Source of the DNA: Bermanella sp047628755
Lineage (GTDB): Bacteria > Pseudomonadota > Gammaproteobacteria > Pseudomonadales > Oceanobacteraceae
Direction: 5' to 3'
Length of the DNA stretch: 63,143 bases
Assembly: GCA_047628755.1 (NCBI GenBank)
Contig: JBLHVV010000003.1
Coordinates: 1 to 63,143, forward strand
Under the pieces are notes generated by a model that was not told the DNA's origin, did no database searches, and saw only the letters and a list, made by a program, of their open reading frames with translations. The translations under genes and the position numbers were made by a program. Numbering within the stretch: position 1 is the first letter of the stretch; each line of letters starts with the position of its first letter. Shown one piece after another: positions 54,307 to 63,143 of this stretch.

Positions 54307-55299
54307 TTATCTATCGTGAGGCTCCATAAAGTTCAGCTCTGGGCCTTTAGGAATAATCTGAGTTGGGTTGATCATTGTATGACTAAAGTAATAGTGACGC
54401 TTAATTTGGTCCATATAAACTGTCTGCTCAATACCCTGAACCTGATACAGAGCTTTTACATAATTCCAAATATTAGGATAACTAATAATTGTTCTTTTAT
54501 TGGTTTTAAAATGACCCACATAAACGGAATCAAACCGCACCAGAGTGGTAAACAAGCGCCAATCAGCTTCGGTTGCACTATTGCCCACCAAAAATTTTTG
54601 CTTAGATAAAATATTTTCAACCCAGTCTAGGGATTCAAACAGCTGATCAAATGCAATTTCATAAGCATCTTGTGTGGTTGCAAAGCCGCACTTATATACT
54701 CCGTTATTGATGTTGTCATACACCCGCTGATTAACCTTGTCTATGTCGTCTCGCTGAGCTTCAGGATAGAAGTCCTGATGGTCCCCGGTTAAATCATTAA
54801 ATGCTGAATTAAACATGCGAATGATTTCACTCGATTCATTATTAACTATCGTATTAGTTTTTTTGTCCCATAAAATTGGTACTGTTACTCGACCAGTGTA
54901 GGCTGGCATAGCCTTGGTATAAATTTCATGGGCGTAGTCAAAGCCAAATAGGTGATCTTCATATTTAGTGTTTTTGGTTGTTGAAAAGGTCCAGCCATTT
55001 TCAAGCATATCGGGACTAACTACTGATACAGATATATGATTTGTTAGCTGCTTAAGCTGTCTTAATATAAGGGTTCTGTGAGCCCAAGGACAGGCCATAG
55101 AAACATATAGGTGATAACGTCCACTTTCTGGCTTGAAATTCCCATGCTCAGATATTTCATCGCGAAAAGCACTCTCTTTGCGCTTAAAGCCTCCGTCTTT
55201 TGATGTGTCGTACCACTTATCTTGCCATTGGCCATTTACTAACAAACCCATTACTTTCTCACTTTCTAGATTAGTAAGTTCATTATAAACTTTGCTCAA
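54307..55299 (-). CDS. yqjG: Glutathionyl-hydroquinone reductase (YqjG/PcpF family)
   Basis: Xi-class glutathione transferase that reduces glutathionyl-hydroquinones. The active-site Cys lies in VSMACPWAHRTLILR, and RVTVPILWDKKTNTIVNNESSEIIRM is the glutathione-binding thioredoxin-fold half. The helical half has EADWRLFTTLVRFDSVYVGHFK. 330 residues, the size of E. coli YqjG. Monocistronic, or linked to the SDR gene 72 bp upstream. Confidence 0.93.
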   Translation of the reverse strand: MSKVYNELTNLESEKVMGLLVNGQWQDKWYDTSKDGGFKRKESAFRDEISEHGNFKPESGRYHLYVSMACPWAHRTLILRQLKQLTNHISVSVVSPDMLENGWTFSTTKNTKYEDHLFGFDYAHEIYTKAMPAYTGRVTVPILWDKKTNTIVNNESSEIIRMFNSAFNDLTGDHQDFYPEAQRDDIDKVNQRVYDNINNGVYKCGFATTQDAYEIAFDQLFESLDWVENILSKQKFLVGNSATEADWRLFTTLVRFDSVYVGHFKTNKRTIISYPNIWNYVKALYQVQGIEQTVYMDQIKRHYYFSHTMINPTQIIPKGPELNFMEPHDR

Positions 55300-55371
55300 G
55301 CAATAGGTTTCGAAAAGATTGATGGGAATGATCGACTTTTTGAATTCAAGCTCGGTAGGTTAAAACAACCG

Positions 55372-56232
55372 TTAAGCTTTTGCGGCAGCGTAGCGAGTTT
55401 TCATAATCCGAGAAAGAGCTTGGCGCCATGGTTTTGGACGAATACCGAAAGTATACAACACTTTTTTAGAAGCTATTTTAGGTGTAGATTCAGCGAATAT
55501 AGCATTCATTGCATGCCGAGGGTCGGGACTGATTTCAACTACGTTTAGATCTTCATGCTGCCGAGCCTCAGCTACAACCACTTCAGCAAATTTGAATAAT
55601 GTGGTTTGCTCAGCGCTGCAATAATGGTAAATATCCCATAATGGGGCATATCGTAACTGATTAATCATGGCCAATAAAACAGAAGCAATGTCACATGCTG
55701 ACGTGGGGCAAAGGATCTTGGTGTCGGATAACTGAAGATGGTTTTCTTGTTTAGCCAAATCAAGTAACTTAGATACATCGTCTTGACCCAATGAACTAAA
55801 CAACCAACCAATACGCAAGATTAAGCTTTGTTCACATGCATTTCGAATCGCATTTTCCACTGCAAATGTGGCCTTTCCTGGGTCAGTCTGAGGGTCCGCT
55901 ATATCGTCTTCAGAAAAAGACTCTCCAGGTTGACCAGCAAATACATTATTAGACGAAAGTTGGAGCAAGCCAATATTTAAGCTACTACAGGCCTTACCAA
56001 TTACCTCTGCTATTTGAGTCGAGGTACCCGATTCACTGGGCAGCATGCAATTAATTAAAAAGGTAGGGCCACGATCTCTTAGACTTTTTAGCACCGCTTC
56101 AGAATCGTTTAAATCCCAATCTGAACGATGAATAGCATGCAAGGATATTTCTTTTTTCTGTGCTTGATCTGCAAGAGCGCGTCCTACCGGATTATCCGCA
56201 CCTAAAATCACTATATGAAATGCCTTGGACAT
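55372..56232 (-). CDS. RmlD-like NAD(P)-binding sugar-nucleotide reductase
   Basis: 286-residue extended short-chain dehydrogenase. Rossmann nucleotide site ILGADNPVGRALADQA, then LINCMLPSES and the region QLSSNNVFAGQPGESFSEDD typical of dTDP-4-dehydrorhamnose reductases. The usual catalytic YxxxK is not in its expected place (DPGKATFAVENAIR has Phe where Tyr would be). So activity may be lost or altered. No other rhamnose genes nearby. Confidence 0.75.
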   Translation of the reverse strand: MSKAFHIVILGADNPVGRALADQAQKKEISLHAIHRSDWDLNDSEAVLKSLRDRGPTFLINCMLPSESGTSTQIAEVIGKACSSLNIGLLQLSSNNVFAGQPGESFSEDDIADPQTDPGKATFAVENAIRNACEQSLILRIGWLFSSLGQDDVSKLLDLAKQENHLQLSDTKILCPTSACDIASVLLAMINQLRYAPLWDIYHYCSAEQTTLFKFAEVVVAEARQHEDLNVVEISPDPRHAMNAIFAESTPKIASKKVLYTFGIRPKPWRQALSRIMKTRYAAAKA

Positions 56233-56362
56233 ACTGCTGATACCGCTGCTTAACTAATAAGATGAAAAATCATTTTGACATCAGTTGAATGTAACAAGCT
56301 TGTCCTTACAAAGCCAGTCAAGATGAGTAAGAGCAAAAAAACAAGTAAACACCGGTTATCTA

Positions 56363-59300
56363 TTATATGGAAAACCTGAATGGGATTCGGGTAATGGTGC
56401 ATACAAAGTTTATGAATCGTCTAACATAAGATTTATCTAGCACCACATATAATGCTGGCAAGATAAGCAAGCAAACAAATGTAGTAAATAAAATACCAAA
56501 TCCTAAGGACACGGCCATGGGAGTAATGAATTTAGCTTGGCGGCTAGTCTCAAACACCATAGGAGCCAGTCCACCGAACGTGGTCAGTGTGGTCAGTAAA
56601 ATGGGTCTAAAGCGACGCTCGCAAGCTTCTAAAATAGCGTCTTTTATATCGACTCCTTTTTCACGCAACTTATTGGCATAATCAATCAGTATCAAGCTGT
56701 CATTAACCACTACCCCACATAATGCCAGCATGCCCATTATAGCAATAATCGTTAAACCCAAATCAAGTAGCAACAATCCACACAAAGCCCCCACAGCGCC
56801 AAATGGAATCACAATCATGATGAGTAAAGGCTGCTTATAACTCTTAAAGGGAATAGCTAATAATATATAAATACCAATTAATGCAAAGATTAGCCCCTGC
56901 TTTAAACTGCCTAAGCTTTTACTGTTATCAGCCTGACGACCACCGTAGCCAATATTAACGCTTGGATATTGAGCCGCTAACACAGGAAAGTACTCTTCTT
57001 CTAATGTACCTTGAATAGTTGGAATAAGTGACCTTGGTTCTACCGCTGAACCAATGGTGACCACCTGAGTTCCATTTTTACGTGTTATTTTTGCTGGGGA
57101 TGAGCCTTTAACTAACGTTGCTATGGCGTTTAGCGGTACTCTTGCTCCGCTTGGCGTCACAATCAACAAACTTTCTATGTCCCGCTGAAAGCTGCGCTCT
57201 TGTTCAGGTAAGCGCACCAATACGGTTACTTCATTTTTACCTCGTTGCTGTCTTAATGCTCTTGCACCGTAAAGATTGTTCCGCACTTGATCAGCCACAT
57301 TACTGGCAGTCAGACCTAGGCTGCGCCCATTGTCATTAAGTTTTATATCCCACTGAGGGTTGCCATTGGTCAGGCTACTTTCTACATCTTTAACAGCATT
57401 AAGCGATTCTAGAATAGAAACAAGTTTTGCACTGGCGTTCGCCAGCTCGTCTGCATCTGCGCCTTTCAATTCTAAGGTAAATGGCCGTCCACTAGACGGA
57501 CCACCGCCTCGCTCAGCATCAAAGCTTATACTTTTAACACCAGCTACTTCACCCAATGCTTCACGCCAAAGTGTCACCACTTGATTGGTAGTATACGGGC
57601 GATTTTCGCCGGGTATTAACCGTGCATCTATTTCAATTGATGTATCTGATATCCTAGAAGTTGTACTCACTAAAAACTTACCGAATTCATTCTCGATAGG
57701 GCTAATCACTTGTTTTAAAGCCATCTCGCCTAAATCACGCACCGCTTCAGCTTGCTCTTGCGTACTGTTTTGTGGCATTTCAATATTCACCACAGCCGAC
57801 TCACCTTCTAATACTGGAAATTGAGTGAACCCCATACGCCCACTAATAGGCATTGCAAGTACGATACTTGCAATTGCCACTGCAACCGCTAATGAAACAC
57901 CAGAGTTATCAATTAGCTTTGTGGCAAATGGACGATAATGATTATGGATAAAATGAACTAATTTTTTATCAATGCTTACTTGTAACTTATCTAATGCAAT
58001 AACAACTTTGGATTTAGGCTTGTGATCGCTCAGGTTTGCAATATGTGAAGGTAGTATGAATAGTGCCTCTATCCAAGAGATAGCAAAACACATGACTACA
58101 ACGGCCGGTATCGCCATCATAACTTTACCAAAGCCCCCTTCGATAAACATCAATGGTAAAAATGCTACTATGTTAGTGAGTATTGAAAATGTAAGTGGAA
58201 TTTTAACTTGCTGAGCACCCTCTATAGCGGCTTGTAATCGAGTTTTACCTTTAGCTAAATTCTCATAAATATTCTCACCCGCTATAATAGCATCGTCCAC
58301 CACTATCCCTAACGCAATAATAAACGCGAACATAGAGACCATGTTTATAGAGACATCAAAGTAAGGCAAAAATAACATGGCGCCCAAAAACGACGTTGGG
58401 ATACCCATGGTTACCCAAAACGCTAATCTATATTCTAAAAAAATTCCCAATAAAATAAATACCAGTGCCAAACCAATATATGAATTTTTCAATAATAAAT
58501 TTAACCGCTGACGGTAAAGCTCGGCGTCGTCATCTACAACCGTTAAGTAAGTTTCATCAGGTAAAATAGCTTCTAGATCGCCCCACATGCTGTAAATACT
58601 GTCCACCACAGTGGTAGGTGTTTCATCGCCACCGCGATAAACTCGCAACTGAATACTTTCTTTACCGTCTAGTGTTACAATATTTGTGGTGTTTTCGAAT
58701 CCTTCTGTAATGGTAGCAACATCACCTAACCTCAAAGTAACACCGTTACCGTCTTGAATTAACGGCACGTCAGCAAAATCATTTGCCCAATAAATACGAT
58801 CATTTAAAGTGACTAAAATGTCGCCTCCAGTAGTTTTTACTGTTCCAGCGCTTCGTTCAATGGCATTTTCACGAATAATAGTAGCTACCTGGGCAAGTGT
58901 TAAATTGTATTTTTCTAATGTTAATTTGGATATGTCCACATGAATTTCTTCAGCTGGAGCACCTCGGAATTCAATTTGAGTAACGAAGGGAGATTCTAAT
59001 ATTTTTTCTTTTACCGTTTCAGCTAAACGTTTTAATTCAAATTTAGATAGGTTCCCATGAAGCGCAATGTCCATCACATCCCTTTTAATGGCTACAACAC
59101 TTACAATAGGTTGTTCCATTTGCGCTGGAAAGGTAGAGATACGATTTACCGCTTGGAGTATGTCCTGATAAACCTGTTGAGTATCTTTGCCTGACTCCAC
59201 ATTTAAAGAAAGAGTAGCGTAACCTTCTCGAATAGAAGCGTTAATGTCATCTAATCCATCGATGTCAGTTAATACATTTTCAACCGACAATACGACACCT

Positions 59301-59500
59301 TGCTCCATCTCTGATGGCGAAGCTCCTGGGTAAACCAATCTTACCTGGACCACGTCAACAGAGAACTCTGGAAATACTTCTTTTTTAATGCTCATGGACG
59401 TGATGAAGCCGCCTATAATCAGGGCTAGCATTAATAAGTTGGGAGCAACACCGTGGCTAGCCATCCAAGCTATTGGACCACTTTTTAAAAGTGCCTTCAT
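56363..59500 (-). CDS. RND efflux transporter, AcrB/HAE1-like
   Basis: 1045 residues with the twelve-helix RND architecture: a helix at residues 13-33, a large periplasmic loop to about 335, six helices, a second periplasmic loop and six more. The proton-relay Asp pair is in IALGIVVDDAIIAGENIY. It is closer to the hydrophobe/amphiphile-type pumps than to the metal group. It overlaps the adaptor gene by 4 bp (59497-59500). No outer-membrane TolC-type gene is adjacent, so a distant one is presumably used. Confidence 0.93.
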   Translation of the reverse strand: MKALLKSGPIAWMASHGVAPNLLMLALIIGGFITSMSIKKEVFPEFSVDVVQVRLVYPGASPSEMEQGVVLSVENVLTDIDGLDDINASIREGYATLSLNVESGKDTQQVYQDILQAVNRISTFPAQMEQPIVSVVAIKRDVMDIALHGNLSKFELKRLAETVKEKILESPFVTQIEFRGAPAEEIHVDISKLTLEKYNLTLAQVATIIRENAIERSAGTVKTTGGDILVTLNDRIYWANDFADVPLIQDGNGVTLRLGDVATITEGFENTTNIVTLDGKESIQLRVYRGGDETPTTVVDSIYSMWGDLEAILPDETYLTVVDDDAELYRQRLNLLLKNSYIGLALVFILLGIFLEYRLAFWVTMGIPTSFLGAMLFLPYFDVSINMVSMFAFIIALGIVVDDAIIAGENIYENLAKGKTRLQAAIEGAQQVKIPLTFSILTNIVAFLPLMFIEGGFGKVMMAIPAVVVMCFAISWIEALFILPSHIANLSDHKPKSKVVIALDKLQVSIDKKLVHFIHNHYRPFATKLIDNSGVSLAVAVAIASIVLAMPISGRMGFTQFPVLEGESAVVNIEMPQNSTQEQAEAVRDLGEMALKQVISPIENEFGKFLVSTTSRISDTSIEIDARLIPGENRPYTTNQVVTLWREALGEVAGVKSISFDAERGGGPSSGRPFTLELKGADADELANASAKLVSILESLNAVKDVESSLTNGNPQWDIKLNDNGRSLGLTASNVADQVRNNLYGARALRQQRGKNEVTVLVRLPEQERSFQRDIESLLIVTPSGARVPLNAIATLVKGSSPAKITRKNGTQVVTIGSAVEPRSLIPTIQGTLEEEYFPVLAAQYPSVNIGYGGRQADNSKSLGSLKQGLIFALIGIYILLAIPFKSYKQPLLIMIVIPFGAVGALCGLLLLDLGLTIIAIMGMLALCGVVVNDSLILIDYANKLREKGVDIKDAILEACERRFRPILLTTLTTFGGLAPMVFETSRQAKFITPMAVSLGFGILFTTFVCLLILPALYVVLDKSYVRRFINFVCTITRIPFRFSI

Positions 59501-60711
59501 TGTACAGCCACCTCGCCGTCAATACTGTTCGGGGAGTCTTTAGTTTTTGTATTCAACATAAGGCGAACAGTTTGGCCTACATACGGCGAATCAATGCTAC
59601 TTACTAGAACTTGATCACCAGGCTGTGAATCTATTTTTACCCAAGAAAATTTACGACCTGAATATAAAACCACTAAACTGCGATACTGCAGTTGCATATT
59701 CACATCTACTACCCACATTTTATCCGAGTTATTTAAAGCGTCTGTTTCGACTTTTGAAACATTAGAAAAAAAAAGTCCAGACAAAGTAACCTGAACATAG
59801 TCGTTATAGCGAATAGAAATGGGGTTTTGATCTGCAGTTAGATTTATAGGGGTGATGAGCTGCAAGCTTTTATCCTTTAATGCAAGAGGATTATCTACAC
59901 TGATTAAAATTCTGGCTTGACGGTCAAGAGCATCTACTTGCGGTAAAATGGTAAGGATTTTTGCATTACGGCTTCGCGAATCACCAAGTTTTTGTAATTG
60001 CACAGGGTAGTTAATATCTAGCACCTCAATAAAGGTTTGTGGCACCTTTACTTCCAACCAGTACTGCCGCGCATTTAAAACTTCAAAAACAGTGCTGGTA
60101 TTATTAACATATGCCCCTTCAGTTAAATTTTGAGACAGTACATGACCATCAAATGGCATTAATATGCGCGTACGATTAACATCTAACTGTGCTTTTTTTA
60201 ATTCAGAGATTGCTATGCTTAACGCCGCTTTTTCGCTAGCAAGTTGAGGCTGACGCAAAGCCAGTGATTTTCCTGCGGGATTTAACTTTATGCCTGAACG
60301 CTGATAATCTTTTTTAGCGTTTTCAACCTGCGCCTGTTCAATATCTAGGCTTGACTGTGCTTGAACTACCCTAGCTCGTGCCTGCTGGAGAATTAACTGA
60401 TAATTAGTATCATCAATATTTGCTAAAACAGTGCCTTTCTTTACAAAATTACCCGGAGCTGCCTGTGTATTTACTGTTAACATTTGTCCAGCTACTTGGG
60501 CCACCAAATTTACGCTTTTATTTGCATTAACAGCCGCACCACCTTGCCAGCTTGGACGATTCTCAGCAATATTAAACTTAGTAACCTCTACCAGTGGTAC
60601 TCGCACTTCAATAGGCTTTTTGACGGGTTTAGGCGCTGTCTTAACTACCATGATTGAAAGCAGGAAACCCACACTCACAATACCTATGATCCCAAAAAAA
60701 CGCTTATTCAT
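59497..60711 (-). CDS. RND efflux periplasmic adaptor (MFP)
   Basis: 404 residues. One N-terminal membrane anchor (about 5-25), then the lipoyl half-motif QVAGQMLTVNTQAAPGNFVKKGTVLANID, an alpha-hairpin coiled coil (ARVVQAQSSLDIEQAQVENA...) and the second half-motif RILMPFDGHVLSQNLTEGAYV. Pairs with the downstream pump. The start is 248 bp from the divergent His-rich gene; that shared region must contain both promoters. Confidence 0.92.
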   Translation of the reverse strand: MNKRFFGIIGIVSVGFLLSIMVVKTAPKPVKKPIEVRVPLVEVTKFNIAENRPSWQGGAAVNANKSVNLVAQVAGQMLTVNTQAAPGNFVKKGTVLANIDDTNYQLILQQARARVVQAQSSLDIEQAQVENAKKDYQRSGIKLNPAGKSLALRQPQLASEKAALSIAISELKKAQLDVNRTRILMPFDGHVLSQNLTEGAYVNNTSTVFEVLNARQYWLEVKVPQTFIEVLDINYPVQLQKLGDSRSRNAKILTILPQVDALDRQARILISVDNPLALKDKSLQLITPINLTADQNPISIRYNDYVQVTLSGLFFSNVSKVETDALNNSDKMWVVDVNMQLQYRSLVVLYSGRKFSWVKIDSQPGDQVLVSSIDSPYVGQTVRLMLNTKTKDSPNSIDGEVAVQ

Positions 60712-60958
60712 GATTCGATTCCAAAAAATTTCACTGGCAGAGTATTATTATTGCTATTTTTGGCCATTATTAGGTATATAGGCCATAAAACCAATGCTAT
60801 TTGCATATCTTTAACCTTGTTATACGCAGCAATTTACTCATGTGGATCAATTTTGATCACTGCTGTTAATCTGACTAACTTTACAGGAACTTTATAAAGC
60901 GTCTACTGGTCTTTAAAACAACATTGATCATATACAAAAAGCACTTTACACTCAGAAT

Positions 60959-61309
60959 ATGAATAAAATCTGTACTCTCATATTAATAATCGGACAAGTT
61001 TTGGCGTTAAACGCCTGGGCGACTGCACCTGTGTTAATCAATCATCAAAATAAATACAGCAGTCAAAGTAAAAATATTCATGGAACTAAAAGTGTTTACA
61101 TGAATGTAGACCAGCATGACCATAGCTCAGTCAATGAAGATCATGACCACGAACATGACGAAAGCTGCCACTTGCATTTGTCTATACAAATTTTCAGCGC
61201 GCCGACACATAGTCAGCAAAATATTATTAAAGCCATTCAGAACACACATCTATCTAATCACATTGGCCGTGTATTGATTGGTCCCCCAACACCACCTCCT
61301 AACGCATAG
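60959..61309 (+). CDS. His-rich exported protein (CzcI-like)
   Basis: 116 residues with a signal peptide (to about residue 22, ALNAWA-TA). The mature part carries a dense metal-binding stretch DQHDHSSVNEDHDHEHDESCHLH (about residues 51-73). A hydrophobic/polar tail ends GPPTPPPNA. Small His-rich exported proteins of this kind precede czc/cus-type pumps and are thought to buffer or sense metal in the periplasm. It is directly followed by a CzcB-like adaptor. Confidence 0.75.
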   Translation: MNKICTLILIIGQVLALNAWATAPVLINHQNKYSSQSKNIHGTKSVYMNVDQHDHSSVNEDHDHEHDESCHLHLSIQIFSAPTHSQQNIIKAIQNTHLSNHIGRVLIGPPTPPPNA

Positions 61310-61379
61310 TTTCTACTCTAATTTAAATATCTTTTAATTCTCTTATTCGAATATATGGGCATAGCCCGTGGAAATTTTT

Positions 61380-62345
61380 ATGTATCTTAAAAATATACGT
61401 TTTGCAGTGCTCTGCTATGCGATAAAAATAGTGCTAGTAATTATGCTATACAATGTCTCTTCTTTAACCCTAGCCAGCGAAGATCATGACAATAATTTGT
61501 ATGGGGGAAAGTCTGATGAACAACAGGAGCATACTGACAGTACGGTAATATCAAATAAGCAAATAGCCCTTAGTAACATTAAGACTGAGCAAGCCAGTCT
61601 TCAATCTCTCAATATAACAAAAACCCTATTCGGTGTTGTTAGTACCCCGCAAGATAAAATATTCAGAGTATTTTCCACTTACCAAAGCTTAGTTAAAAAG
61701 GTTCATGTATTTGAAGGACAAAAGGTAGTCGAAGGGCAGTTACTGTTAACCCTGTTTAACAAGCAAAACTTACAAACCTATACTATTTCCAGTCCTAGCA
61801 AAGGCGAAATAACAAGGAGGTTGGTTAATATCGGCGATCATGCCGATGAAAATATTCTACTTGAAATAATGGATTTATCTCAAGTATGGATTGAATTATC
61901 GGCTTTTCCAAAAGATATTGAGTTATTGTCTAAAGCTCAAACGGTTTGGGTTTACGATCTGCATCAACATAAAAAAACTCAAGGAGAAATTATTTATGTA
62001 GCCCCTATTATGACAAACGGACATATCGCCAGAGCGCGAGCATTATTACAGAACCGAACAGATCATTGGCGTCCTGGTATGCATATAAAAGCAAATGTAG
62101 TCATTAACAAATCGACTAAATCATTGGTCGTTAAAACATCTGCATTACAAATACTAGACGGTAATACCGTAGTATTTACCAAGCATGGTAATACCTTTAA
62201 AAGTACCAAGGTAAAAACAGGCATCAGTGATGATACTTATACGCAGATAATAAATGGTTTACATATAGGGGATGAATACGTTTCTATTAATAGCTTTATT
62301 ATAAAAGCTGACATAAAAAAAGATGGCGCAAGCCACAGTCATTAA
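61380..62345 (+). CDS. Metal-efflux RND adaptor (CzcB-like)
   Basis: About 321 residues from ATG 61380 (MYLKNIRFAV); GTG 61368 is also in frame. The N-terminal signal/anchor is followed by a short His/Asp-rich stretch (EDHDNNLYGG, EQQEHTD). The barrel-sandwich half-motif KVHVFEGQKVVEGQLLLTLF and its partner ISSPSKGEITRRLVNIGDHADEN are present. The alpha-hairpin is almost absent, as in some CzcB/CusB-type adaptors. The C-terminus ends DGASHSH. Located between the His-rich gene and a CzcA-like pump. Confidence 0.85.
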   Translation: MYLKNIRFAVLCYAIKIVLVIMLYNVSSLTLASEDHDNNLYGGKSDEQQEHTDSTVISNKQIALSNIKTEQASLQSLNITKTLFGVVSTPQDKIFRVFSTYQSLVKKVHVFEGQKVVEGQLLLTLFNKQNLQTYTISSPSKGEITRRLVNIGDHADENILLEIMDLSQVWIELSAFPKDIELLSKAQTVWVYDLHQHKKTQGEIIYVAPIMTNGHIARARALLQNRTDHWRPGMHIKANVVINKSTKSLVVKTSALQILDGNTVVFTKHGNTFKSTKVKTGISDDTYTQIINGLHIGDEYVSINSFIIKADIKKDGASHSH

Positions 62346-62369
62346 TAGCAAAGGAACAGGAAACGAAAA

Positions 62370-63143
62370 ATGTTAAATTATCTTACAATTTTTGCTGTTG
62401 AAAGACGCTGGCTAATTATATGCATTACATTGTTAATTGCTCTTTATGGTTTATATAATGCTAAGCACCTACCTATTGATGCCGTGCCAGATATTACTAA
62501 TATCCAGGTTCAAATTAATACGCAAGCTGATGGATACTCACCACTAGAAACTGAACAGCGTATCACCTACATTATTGAAAATGCCATGGCCGGATTGCCT
62601 AGTCTTGATTACACAAGATCGTTATCCCGCTATGGTCTCTCTCAAGTGACGGTTATTTTTAACGATGGCACCGATATTTATTGGGCACGACAACAAATAA
62701 ACCAACGGATTCAGAATATAAAAAATGAACTTCCAACTGGAGTAAATCCAGAAATGGGACCCATTGCTAGTGGTCTTGGTGAAATATTTACTTATGCAAT
62801 TAAAGCAGCTGATAATGCACAGAAACCAGATGGCTCTAATTATAGCTCGGAAGATTTACGAACCATTCAAGACTGGATTATAAAGCCACAACTAGTAAAA
62901 GTTAAAGGTGTCACTGAAGTAAATAGTATTGGAGGCTATCAACGTGAATATGAAGTAACACCTATTATAGGAAAGCTTTTAGCCTATAAAATTACCATTT
63001 CTGATATTGTTCACGCTCTGAATAACAACAACCAAAATGCAGAGGCTGGTTTTATTGAGCGAAATGGAGAGCAGTGGTTATTGCGATCTTCAGGTCAATT
63101 GAAAACAGTATCTGATATTGAAAATATCTATATCGCCAAGCGT
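62370..63143 (+). CDS. Heavy-metal RND transporter, CzcA/CusA family (3' end beyond window)
   Basis: The frame is open from the ATG at 62370 (AGGAAAC upstream) to the last base, giving 258 codons. The N-terminus MLNYLTIFAVERRW has the first membrane helix. The family signature HLPIDAVPDITNIQVQINTQA and the periplasmic porter residues GLPSLDYTRSLSRYGLSQVTVIF follow. The heavy-metal-efflux group is distinguished from AcrB types by the DAVPDITN motif. The rest of the gene (about 780 residues more expected) lies outside. Confidence 0.93.
   Translation, partial: MLNYLTIFAVERRWLIICITLLIALYGLYNAKHLPIDAVPDITNIQVQINTQADGYSPLETEQRITYIIENAMAGLPSLDYTRSLSRYGLSQVTVIFNDGTDIYWARQQINQRIQNIKNELPTGVNPEMGPIASGLGEIFTYAIKAADNAQKPDGSNYSSEDLRTIQDWIIKPQLVKVKGVTEVNSIGGYQREYEVTPIIGKLLAYKITISDIVHALNNNNQNAEAGFIERNGEQWLLRSSGQLKTVSDIENIYIAKR

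Overview
The window is 63 kb of a gammaproteobacterial chromosome. Gene order matches the Pseudomonadales/Oceanospirillales core: sfsA-aminotransferase-dksA-gluQ-cbrX-cbrA-cbrB-(crcZ-type sRNA)-pcnB-folK-panB-panC, miaB-phoH(ybeZ)-ybeY-corC-lnt and leuS-lptE-holA. The moderate-to-low GC, two chemoreceptors and CbrAB/Crc-type carbon control suggest a marine heterotroph of the Oceanospirillaceae type. That placement is inferred from gene order, not from a search.

Layout. 1-8.1 kb: the 3' part of valS, a small DUF4124-like exported protein, a stomatin/NfeD pair, dbpA, an alpha/beta hydrolase and a small hypothetical gene. 8.1-10.1 kb: two long gene-poor gaps around a Bax-like lipoprotein. 10.1-17.3 kb: two minus-strand operons, each behind a recognisable guanidine riboswitch. 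A guanidine-I (ykkC) element precedes an ABC importer, an alpha/beta hydrolase and an MBL-fold hydrolase. A guanidine-II (mini-ykkC) element precedes a 2-oxoglutarate/Fe(II) oxygenase and an unrecognised protein. No known guanidine-degrading enzyme (urea/guanidine carboxylase, GdmH) is present, so this is a candidate undescribed guanidine or guanidino-compound pathway.

17.5-30.6 kb: the cbr/pcnB/pan block. The 1.2 kb between cbrB and pcnB holds two successive copies of one module: a GTTAC/GTAAC inverted pair, a sigma54 promoter exactly 79 bp from its GTAAC start, then a series of hairpins with AAUAAAAAUAA-type loops. I read these as tandem CrcZ-like, Hfq/Crc-sequestering sRNAs under CbrB. CbrX, a 58-residue membrane protein translationally coupled to cbrA, lies just upstream of cbrA.

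30.7-49 kb: a chemoreceptor, mtnA, pldA, a small membrane ORF, a thiolase, hypothetical and lipoprotein genes, the miaB-lnt cluster, a chemoreceptor fused to a C-terminal PilZ domain, and a large unrecognised lipoprotein. 49-63.1 kb: leuS-lptE-holA, a hypothetical gene, a glutathionyl-hydroquinone reductase, an RmlD-like reductase, an AcrB-type RND pump with its adaptor (minus strand), and a divergent His-rich protein/CzcB-like/CzcA-like metal-efflux set (plus strand) cut by the window end. No tRNA, rRNA, insertion sequence or CRISPR array was seen.
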